Assembly (NCBI GenBank): GCA_023432465.1 | Contig: JAEYUO010000063.1 | Location: forward strand, 1-11,144 | DNA from: Planctomycetota bacterium | GTDB lineage: Bacteria > Planctomycetota > Phycisphaerae > Phycisphaerales > UBA1924 | Reading direction: 5' to 3' | DNA length: 11,144 nt | Shown here: positions 1 through 6,053 of the stretch, one piece after another | Layout of the letters: each line of letters starts with the position of its first letter | Position numbering within the stretch: the first letter of the stretch is position 1 | Position numbers and translations under genes: made by a program | The notes under the pieces: generated by a model | What the model saw: only the letters and a program-made list of their open reading frames with translations | Told to the model about the DNA's origin: nothing | Databases searched by the model: none

Positions 1-359
1 CGTGAACATGATGGGGAAGTATGGGGGACGGATCGGGTTTTGTCAAGGTATTCTTTTTGGATTTTGAGTGGGTGTGGAGAAGTGGTGTAAGTAGTTGGTG
101 GGACAGCGGATAGGGCTCATAGGACCAGTAGGACTGATGGGTCCGAAGGTCTGTGCAGTTGTGCTTTCTGCGGTATCTGCGGCGCGATGGTCAGGCCGGG
201 CTTGTGCTGTTTCGGGACAGGTGGGTTCTTGAGGAATGGCGCGGGCAGCAGGACTTCAGCCGGTGCTTCGTACTGGAGGGAGACGCCTGGCCAAGGAGAC
301 GACCTGTGCGCACGAATCGAGAGTCCAAATCATCGAGTTGTTGTGGTGCGCCGAGTCGA
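1..359. other. Leader region with no gene called
   Basis: No convincing coding sequence. The part from about 33 to 68 is distinctly AT-richer than the rest of the window (runs of T), which suits a promoter or gene-end region, but I cannot assign a -35/-10 pair. Bases 112-147 hold a short 9-nt degenerate tandem repeat, listed separately. From 153 the frame of the following gene is already open with a GTG. That stretch would encode 69 residues with no recognisable signal or domain in front of a good signal peptide, so I treat it as untranslated. Confidence 0.5.
112..147. repeat. Degenerate 9-nt tandem repeat
   Basis: Four consecutive 9-mers resemble each other: agggctcat, aggaccagt, aggactgat, gggtccgaa. 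The core is AGGnC followed by a short AT-containing tail. The stretch also contains a ggacc...ggtcc inverted pair. Short GGAC/ATAGG-type repeats in gaps between genes are something I associate with several GC-rich bacteria, but I cannot name a family here. Confidence 0.4.
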
Positions 360-2957
360 ATGGGCGCTCGACTTGCCGCGGCGATCCTGTGTCTGCTCGC
401 ATTACTGGCACACACTCGAGCGCATGCTCAGTGTCAGCCGCTGTGGGTTTCCGGCGGCGGATTGCCCGGGGTTTCCGGCACGGTTCACGCCGCGACGAGC
501 TGGGATCCGGATGGGGCTGGTCCTGGGTCGCCGGTGCTGGTTGTTGGGGGATTCTTCAATGCAGCGGGCAGGACGCTCGCGGGGAACATCGCGGTGTGGG
601 ACGGAGGCGAGTGGCTGCCGCTGGGTGAGGGGCCCGGCGGGACTGTGGTCGCGCTCGCGGTTTTGCCGGATGGCACGCTCGTTTGCGCGATTCAGTTCGT
701 CGAGAACAGCGTGGTCACCGGCCGGGTGCGGCGATGGACAGGGTCGGAATGGCAGACGGTGGGTGCGGCGATGAATGCTCCGGCGTGGGCTCTGGCGGTT
801 CTCTCAACCGGAGAACTTGTCGCAGCGGGCGAGTTCACGACGATCGCCGGGGTCGTCGTCAATCGGGTGGCGCGGTTTGACGGCGTGGCGTGGCGATCCA
901 TGAACGGCGGCGTGAACGCCCGGGTTCACAGTCTGCTTGCGCTGCCGGACGGCGGGTGCATTGCCGGCGGGGACTTCACATCAGCGGCTGGGGTTCAGGC
1001 TCGACGCATCGCGGAGTGGAACGGATCTGCATGGGTGGAGATCGGAGGCGGGACCTCCGGCGCTGTGAGATCGCTCGCACGTGAGGCCGATGGAGGCATC
1101 ATCGCTGGCGGCGACTTCGTATCTGCTGGTGGCTCGCCGGCTTTGAGCATTGCCCGTTGGAACGGGGCCTCGTGGTCGTCTCTTGGGACCGGATTGGGTG
1201 GTCAGGTCTACGCGCTGAGCGCAGGACCGGATGGTGAGATCATCGCCGGTGGGTTGCTCTCGCTGTCGATACAAGGGCAACCGATCCACGCGATCGCTCG
1301 GTGGAATGGACTTTCGTGGGATTCGATCCAAGGCCCTCCCGATGCATTCATCCGCGCGCTTTGCCGGCTGTCCGATGGTCCGCTGATAGCCGGTGGCAGC
1401 AGCTTCAGGCAGATCGGCGACGCCGCGGTCAGCAATGTCGCTGCATGGGACGGCGAGAGCTGGGGCAGCCTCGGCTTGGGCACCAACGGCGCGATCTTCA
1501 CAATGCTTGAGTTGCCGGATGGGCGCGTTCTGGTGGGCGGCGAGTTCACATCGGTTGAGGGTGTGCGTGCACGTCACGTGGCTCTGTGGGATAACGGGAC
1601 CTGGCTCCCGGTTGGCGCTGGATTCGATGGCGCGGTGCTCTCGCTGATTGAACTTCCCGGCGGTGATGTCCTGGCGGGTGGCCGGTTCACCCGCTCCGGC
1701 GAGGTCACGACTCGGCACATCGCCCGATGGGACGGGGTGACGTGGCACCCGATGGGCGACGGGCCGAGTGAATGGGTCGCGTGCCTCGCGTCGCGTTCAG
1801 GCGGGCAAGTGCTCGCCGGGCTCCTCGGAACGCCGGGCGTGTCCAGAAACATTGAGCTTTGGGATGGCAGCGCATGGTCGGCATTGCCGGGCGGGGATGT
1901 CAACTCGTACGCGTCGGCGATGCTCACCGTTGGCAATGGGGATGTGATCGTCGCCGGTTCGTTCAGCCAGGCCGGCGCAGTGAACGCCTCTCAGATCGCA
2001 CGCTGGAACGGGGCGAGTTGGTCAACGCTTGGATCCGGCATGCAGTCAGGAACGCCGACGGGGTCCTTGGCGCTGATGCCGAACAACGACATCGTCGCCG
2101 CCGGGAGCTTCAGCGTCGCGGGAGGGGTTTCCGCTTCACGCATCGCCAGGTGGAACGGCACGGGGTGGTCCGCTTTCGGGAGCGGCCTGAACAACACCGT
2201 TGCAGGGGTGCACGTGACCGGTGCGGGCGAAGTGTTTGCCGTCGGTCGCTTCCTCCACACGCAATCGAGCCCGCCCATTGTCGGTGCTGCTCGGTGGACC
2301 GGCGCGAGTTGGGTTTCGATGGGCGTGCGCATCCCACCCTTCTTCGGAAGTGCAGCGTGCGTGAAGGAGCTCTCGAACGGCGAGGTCTGGATTGGCGGGT
2401 CGTTCCTGATCGCGGATGATGAGGTTGCCCCGTATCTCCTACGCGGCCGGTTGAACCCCGATGCTCCACTCATCATTGAGCAGCCTGTGAGCACCGATGC
2501 CTGTCCACCGGCGAGCGCGGTCCTCCGGACGCGTGCCGCTGGTTCTGCACCGCTTGCGTATCAGTGGCAATGGCGGCCCGCGCCCGAGGGTCCATGGGTG
2601 GACCTCCTGGATGGCTTGAACATTGATCCCGGCGGCGGGCCGCGATCGGTGACCGCGGCGGGCGCGATCGCGGACGAACTCTTACTGACTGACATCGCGG
2701 GCGGCGGCTCGGCGTTCGCGTTTGCGGTCCGGGTCAGGGTCTCGGATGCGTGCGGGCTTGCGACCAGCGATGAAGCGCAGGTGTTTGTGTGCCCGGCCGA
2801 CTTTGATTGCTCCGGGTCGATCTCTGTGGTTGATATCTTTGTGTTTCTGTCTGCGTGGTTCGCTGGGGATGCGCGTGCGGATCTCGATGGAATCAGCGGG
2901 GTAGCGGTGCCGGACATCTTCGCGTTCCTGAGCGCGTGGTTTGCGGGGTGTCCATGA
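360..2957 (+). CDS. Exported beta-propeller repeat protein with dockerin-like C-terminus
   Basis: Predicted secreted protein of 865 residues. I chose the ATG at 360 because it opens a classic signal peptide (MGARLAAAILCLLALLAHTRAHA, cleavage before Q24); an upstream in-frame GTG at 153 would bury that signal, and neither start has a strong Shine-Dalgarno. Residues about 37-699 are roughly 14 repeats of 40-50 residues, each with a DGxxIAGGxF strand followed by a xIAxWxGxxW strand, as in delta-60/kelch-like propellers. Residues about 700-812 resemble an Ig-like domain (QPVSTDAC, YQWQW, then VRVRVSDACG). Residues 813-865 carry two dockerin-like units (DFDCSGSISVVD and DLDGISGVAVPD, each followed by DIF/IFxFLSAWF) ending AGCP. 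This tail is the type often found on exported Phycisphaerae proteins and is presumably an anchoring or sorting domain. No catalytic motif is seen, so the substrate or ligand is unknown. It stands alone, convergent with arfB. Confidence 0.88.
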   Translation: MGARLAAAILCLLALLAHTRAHAQCQPLWVSGGGLPGVSGTVHAATSWDPDGAGPGSPVLVVGGFFNAAGRTLAGNIAVWDGGEWLPLGEGPGGTVVALAVLPDGTLVCAIQFVENSVVTGRVRRWTGSEWQTVGAAMNAPAWALAVLSTGELVAAGEFTTIAGVVVNRVARFDGVAWRSMNGGVNARVHSLLALPDGGCIAGGDFTSAAGVQARRIAEWNGSAWVEIGGGTSGAVRSLAREADGGIIAGGDFVSAGGSPALSIARWNGASWSSLGTGLGGQVYALSAGPDGEIIAGGLLSLSIQGQPIHAIARWNGLSWDSIQGPPDAFIRALCRLSDGPLIAGGSSFRQIGDAAVSNVAAWDGESWGSLGLGTNGAIFTMLELPDGRVLVGGEFTSVEGVRARHVALWDNGTWLPVGAGFDGAVLSLIELPGGDVLAGGRFTRSGEVTTRHIARWDGVTWHPMGDGPSEWVACLASRSGGQVLAGLLGTPGVSRNIELWDGSAWSALPGGDVNSYASAMLTVGNGDVIVAGSFSQAGAVNASQIARWNGASWSTLGSGMQSGTPTGSLALMPNNDIVAAGSFSVAGGVSASRIARWNGTGWSAFGSGLNNTVAGVHVTGAGEVFAVGRFLHTQSSPPIVGAARWTGASWVSMGVRIPPFFGSAACVKELSNGEVWIGGSFLIADDEVAPYLLRGRLNPDAPLIIEQPVSTDACPPASAVLRTRAAGSAPLAYQWQWRPAPEGPWVDLLDGLNIDPGGGPRSVTAAGAIADELLLTDIAGGGSAFAFAVRVRVSDACGLATSDEAQVFVCPADFDCSGSISVVDIFVFLSAWFAGDARADLDGISGVAVPDIFAFLSAWFAGCP

Positions 2958-3000
2958 GCTTCATCGTTCGCGCTGTTGTCCATACCTCCGACAATGCGGC

Positions 3001-3154
3001 GCCGACGGCATGATGGCGGGAAGGGAATAGCGCTCGATGTCGCGGGCGACCTGGCGGGCGCCTTCGGTTCGAACTATTCGATGCGGGGCCGGCTGTCCTC
3101 GGTCTGGTAGAGGATGAGGCCGGAGCTGGGTGGACCGGGAGTGGGGTCGGGCAT
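3001..3154 (-). pseudogene. Decayed RhuM-family gene fragment
   Basis: From an ATG at 3154 the minus strand encodes 26 residues ending GLILYQTEDSRPRIE, then a TAG at 3076-3074. This matches my recollection of the N-terminus of RhuM (virulence RhuM/Fic-DOC-associated) proteins (ELILYQTEDGRTRIE). In another frame, starting at 3074, comes VRTEGARQVARDIERYSLP followed by AI(M), resembling the stretch about 45 residues further on in the same family (VRQEGARQVxRxxxHYNLxAI). One more frame change at about 3009 restores AVG, as in the family's AIxAVGYRV. So an internal deletion and a 1-nt shift have destroyed the gene; similarity fades below 3001, although a W-TTART stretch may continue it. The family match is from memory, without alignment. 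RhuM genes are often found in variable islands, so this may be a scar of an old insertion. Confidence 0.6.
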
Positions 3155-3206
3155 GCTGGGCGTAGGTTTCCAGCGGTCACGATTGGGGGCGCGCATCGTG
3201 GCACAC

Positions 3207-3224
3207 CCGCCTCAGGACAGGCGG
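3207..3224 (-). terminator. Hairpin downstream of arfB, possible terminator
   Basis: CCGCCT (3207-3212), a 6-base loop and AGGCGG (3219-3224) make a perfect 6-bp GC-rich stem 25 bases past the arfB stop. There is no T-run after it on the minus strand, so it is at best a weak or assisted terminator, or an mRNA 3'-end stabiliser. Confidence 0.35.
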
Positions 3225-3249
3225 CTGTACCACGGCACCGGAGCAATTC

Positions 3250-3765
3250 TTAATCGTGATCGCCGCCGGACCTGCGCTTCTTGATCTCGCCGCGGGACTT
3301 TTTTTCGGTGATTCTGCGTTCGATGCTGCCGCGGGAGGGCTTGGTAGCGCGGCGGTGTTTGGGCTCGTGCATGGCCTCGATGAGGAGTTCGCGCAGGCGG
3401 TCCATGCATTCGGATTTGTTCTGGGATTGGGAGCGGTGCTCGCCGCTGGCGAGGCTGATTTCTCCGCCGCGGATGACGGTGCGGGTGCGGCCGTCTTCGA
3501 GTTCTTCGATGACGGTTTGTGCGCCGACGATGCGGGAGCCGGCGAGTGTGCGGAGTCGGGCCTTGGCGCGGGGCGGCAGGGGGATGGCATCGAGGTCGAT
3601 GCGGAGTTCGGCGCGGGTGGAAACCTTGTTGACGTTCTGGCCGCCGGGTCCGGAAGCGCGCGAGAAGGAGAAGCGGAGGGCGGAATCGGGAACGCGGATG
3701 CCCGGGGCGATGGCGGTGCCGCCTGCCTGCGCGGAGTCATCGGGGTGTGCGTGCGGTGCGGCCAT
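3250..3765 (-). CDS. arfB: Peptidyl-tRNA hydrolase ArfB (GGQ ribosome rescue)
   Basis: Rescues ribosomes stalled on mRNAs lacking a stop codon by hydrolysing the peptidyl-tRNA in the P site. The 171-residue protein has the class I release-factor-like core: SRASGPGGQNVNKVSTR at about 35-51 with the catalytic GGQ at 41-43, then the RSQSQNKSECMDRL helix at 111-124, and a basic tail (SRGSIERR...KKSRGEIKKRR) like the one that ArfB threads into the empty mRNA channel. There is no codon-recognition domain, which separates it from RF1/RF2. It is somewhat longer than the E. coli protein (about 140 residues) because of an N-terminal extension of about 20 residues. The start is fixed by GGAGGA (3774-3779 on the opposite strand), 8 bases before the ATG. 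It is divergent from the next gene across 41 bp. Confidence 0.93.
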   Translation of the reverse strand: MAAPHAHPDDSAQAGGTAIAPGIRVPDSALRFSFSRASGPGGQNVNKVSTRAELRIDLDAIPLPPRAKARLRTLAGSRIVGAQTVIEELEDGRTRTVIRGGEISLASGEHRSQSQNKSECMDRLRELLIEAMHEPKHRRATKPSRGSIERRITEKKSRGEIKKRRSGGDHD

Positions 3766-3806
3766 TGCCGGTATCCTCCGGGGGATTGAAGCGCAAGGAG
3801 CGAGCG

Positions 3807-4739
3807 ATGGCGAGTCGGGCGAAGTGGCAACGTGGCGGATGTGCGGCGGGAGTGTTTGCGGTGTGTGCGTGCGCGGTGGCGCAGCCGGAAGTGGAGGGCG
3901 GGGAGGAACCGGCGGGCGCGGAGGAGGCGGTGACGTTTCGGCTGCCCGCGCCGGAGTGGACGGTGCGGATCGAGCCGCGGGCGTGGTGGGCGTCGCCGAG
4001 CGGGGAGATCAAGCTTCCCGCGGCGAGCGGGACTGGGCCGAGCGGGTTTACGGATTCGGGTCAGTTGGTGGAGGTGAGGCGGCTCAATCTGGATACGCCG
4101 CGATTGAGCGCGGCGGGGGAGGTGGAGGTGAGCGCGGGGCTTTGGCGGTTTGGATTCAGCGCGGGCGGGTTCTCGCTGGATCGGGACTCGACGATCGCGG
4201 ATGCGGCGTTTCGGATGGGGTCGGTGGAGGTGTCGCCGGGGGAGGAGTTGGGCGTTCGGATGGAGTATTCGACGTTCGAGCTGACGCTGGGGTATGAGGT
4301 GTGGTCGCGGGACTTTCGGAAGGCGTCGAAGCGGCCGGAGGATGCGCTCGATGTGGGGATGCGGCTGATTGTGCTGGCGGGGGCGCGGATCCATGATCTG
4401 GATGTGGAGGTTGCATCGATTGACGATGGGACGAGCGCGGGGACGGATCAGACGTACTTTGAGCCGCTGGGGGGCGTGCGTATGGAGGCGGAGATCTGGG
4501 AGCGGTTCACGCTCGCGTTGCAGGCGAGCGGCGGGGCGTGGGTGGAGGCGGATCGGTCGGTGTTCTCGTTTGACCTGTCGATCGCGGTTCGGTGGGAGCC
4601 GATCCGGAACGTGGGGGTGGAGGTGGGGTGGCGTCAGATGCTGATGAGCATGACTGATGGTGAGGAAGACACGGCGGAGGAGTTTGAGTTCACGGGCGGG
4701 ATGGCGGGGTTGTTTGCGGGTGTGGTGGTGAGGTTTTGA
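3807..4739 (+). CDS. Exported protein, probable outer-membrane beta-barrel
   Basis: No family recognised. The 310-residue product starts at the ATG preceded by AAGGAG (3795-3800, spacing 6). It has a signal peptide, with a basic start (MASRAKWQRGG), a hydrophobic stretch and AVA|Q around residue 25; cysteines at 20 and 22 lie near this site but do not form a good lipobox. A short acidic segment follows (EVEGGEEPAGAEEA). The rest is rich in alternating polar/hydrophobic strands (for example LWRFGFSAGGFSL, MEYSTFELTLGYEVW, FTLALQASGGAWVEA, FSFDLSIAVRWEPI, NVGVEVGWRQMLM), and the chain ends in VVVRF with a terminal aromatic, as in barrels inserted by the BAM machinery. That makes an outer-membrane barrel likely, by inference. 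The next feature downstream is the tRNA, 24 bp away. Confidence 0.8.
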   Translation: MASRAKWQRGGCAAGVFAVCACAVAQPEVEGGEEPAGAEEAVTFRLPAPEWTVRIEPRAWWASPSGEIKLPAASGTGPSGFTDSGQLVEVRRLNLDTPRLSAAGEVEVSAGLWRFGFSAGGFSLDRDSTIADAAFRMGSVEVSPGEELGVRMEYSTFELTLGYEVWSRDFRKASKRPEDALDVGMRLIVLAGARIHDLDVEVASIDDGTSAGTDQTYFEPLGGVRMEAEIWERFTLALQASGGAWVEADRSVFSFDLSIAVRWEPIRNVGVEVGWRQMLMSMTDGEEDTAEEFEFTGGMAGLFAGVVVRF

Positions 4740-4763
4740 ACGGCGTGCGTAAACTGGGGATGT

Positions 4764-4837
4764 GCCCGGGTAGCTCAGCTGGATAGAGCAGCGCTTTCCT
4801 AAAGCGCAGGTCGCACGTTCGAATCGTGTCCCGGGTG
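4764..4837 (+). tRNA. tRNA-Arg (anticodon CCT)
   Basis: The full cloverleaf can be drawn. Acceptor GCCCGGG (4764-4770) pairs with CCCGGGT (4830-4836) with a terminal G-U pair. The D arm is GCTC/GAGC. The anticodon stem is GCGCT (4791-4795) with AGCGC (4803-4807) around loop TTCCTAA, which gives anticodon CCT at 4798-4800, reading AGG. The T arm is GCACG/CGTGT around TTCGAAT. The discriminator is G4837 and CCA is not encoded. A TAAACT at 4750-4755 could be a -10 element but has no matching -35. Confidence 0.95.
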
Positions 4838-4937
4838 TTGGCGGAATGGGCGTGGAGGCCGCGCTAGACTTGGCCCCTTGCGGAGGGCGAGCCGGAGGTT
4901 CGGCGGGCTGCTGCAAGTTGGCCAAGGACAAGCACTT

Positions 4938-6053
4938 ATGGAAGCCGGGATCGTCGGACTGCCCAATGTCGGCAAGAGCACGCTGTTCAATGCGCTGACG
5001 AAGGCGGGCGCGCTGGCGGCGAACTACCCGTTTGCGACGATCGAGCCGAACGTGGGGGTGGTGCCGATTCCGGATCCGCGGCTGGAGGTGATCCGCAAGC
5101 ACATCGAGAGCCAGAAGGTGATTCCGGCCGCGCTTCGGCTGGTGGACATCGCGGGGATTGTGCGCGGGGCGAGCAAGGGGGAGGGGCTGGGGAACAAGTT
5201 TTTGTCGCACATCCGCGAGGTGGATGCGATCGTGCAGGTGGTTCGGTGCTTTGAGAAAGCGCCGGGCGGGGAGGAGATCACGCACGTGGAGGGGACGGTC
5301 GATCCGGTGCGGGATCTGGAGACGATCAACGCGGAGCTGATCATCGCGGACCTGCAGACGGTGGAGAGCGCGCTGCCGAAGGCGGAGCGTGCGGCCAAGA
5401 GCCAGGAGCGGGAGAACGTTGCGCGGTACGAGGTGCTGAAGAAGCTGATGCCGGTGCTGAGCGCGGGGCGTCCGGCGGGCGATGTGAAGATCGAGGAGCC
5501 GGAGCAGGTGAAGGCCCTGAAGGGGCTGGGGATGATCTCATCGAAGAAGGTGCTGTATGTCGCGAACGTGAGCGACGATGATGTGGCGGGGCGCGGGCCG
5601 CTGGCGATGCGGGTGCGGGAGTGGGTGAAGGGGCACGGGGGCGACCCGGAGCACGATGTGGTGCCGGTGTGCGCGAAGATCGAGAGCGAGCTGGCGGAGC
5701 TGAGCGATGCCGATCGGCAGGAGATGCTCGAGAGCCTGGGGATGAAGGAGCCCGCGCTGAATGCGCTGGCGCGTGCGGCGTATCACCTGCTGGGGGTGCA
5801 GAGCTTCTATACGGCGGGGCCGAAGGAGATCCGTGCGTGGACGGTGCCGGTGGGGGCGACAGCTCCGCAGGCGGCGGGGGTGATCCATACGGACTTTGAG
5901 CGCGGGTTTATTCGCGCGGAGATCTACTCGGTGGATGACCTTGTGGAGCTGAAGACCGAGAAGGCGATCAAGGAGAGCGGGCGGATGCGGATGGAGGGGA
6001 AGGGGTACACGATGCAGGATGGGGATGTGTGCCACTTCCTGTTCAACGTGTAG
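4938..6053 (+). CDS. ychF: Ribosome-binding ATPase YchF (OLA1 family)
   Basis: Obg-related P-loop protein of 371 residues (family about 363), a ribosome-associated ATPase linked to stress and translation control. Visible: G1 GLPNVGKST (7-15), NYPFATIEPNVG (29-40), G3 DIAG (70-73) followed by ASKGEGLGNKFLSHIREVDA, and NVSD at 210-213 in place of the GTPase NKxD, consistent with the family's preference for ATP. The C-terminal TGS domain (about 287-371) carries FYTAGPKEIRAW, GATAPQAAGVIHTDFERGFI and GKGYTMQDGDVCHFLF. The residue matching E. coli Cys35, implicated in redox control, is Ala33 here. The ATG at 4938 begins directly with the G1 strand, as is usual; an in-frame TTG 60 bases upstream adds nothing recognisable. 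AAGGA lies about 9 bases before the ATG. A TAGACT at 4865-4870 may be a -10 element. The 3' end overlaps the opposing kinase gene by 11 bp. Confidence 0.97.
   Translation: MEAGIVGLPNVGKSTLFNALTKAGALAANYPFATIEPNVGVVPIPDPRLEVIRKHIESQKVIPAALRLVDIAGIVRGASKGEGLGNKFLSHIREVDAIVQVVRCFEKAPGGEEITHVEGTVDPVRDLETINAELIIADLQTVESALPKAERAAKSQERENVARYEVLKKLMPVLSAGRPAGDVKIEEPEQVKALKGLGMISSKKVLYVANVSDDDVAGRGPLAMRVREWVKGHGGDPEHDVVPVCAKIESELAELSDADRQEMLESLGMKEPALNALARAAYHLLGVQSFYTAGPKEIRAWTVPVGATAPQAAGVIHTDFERGFIRAEIYSVDDLVELKTEKAIKESGRMRMEGKGYTMQDGDVCHFLFNV

Noticed and set aside
153..359. N-terminal extension of the propeller protein from an upstream GTG
   Set aside because: It would place 69 unrecognisable residues in front of a textbook signal peptide.
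2893..3246. Minus-strand frame of 117 codons downstream of arfB
   Set aside because: It runs into the end of the propeller gene and shows no domain as a whole; only a few of its codons (AVG and perhaps W-TTART) fit the RhuM remnant.
3177..5285. Long minus-strand open frame (about 700 codons) across arfB, the barrel protein, the tRNA and ychF
   Set aside because: It crosses a tRNA and three well-supported genes, and its product is Arg/Pro/His-rich low-complexity sequence typical of an antisense frame in GC-rich DNA.
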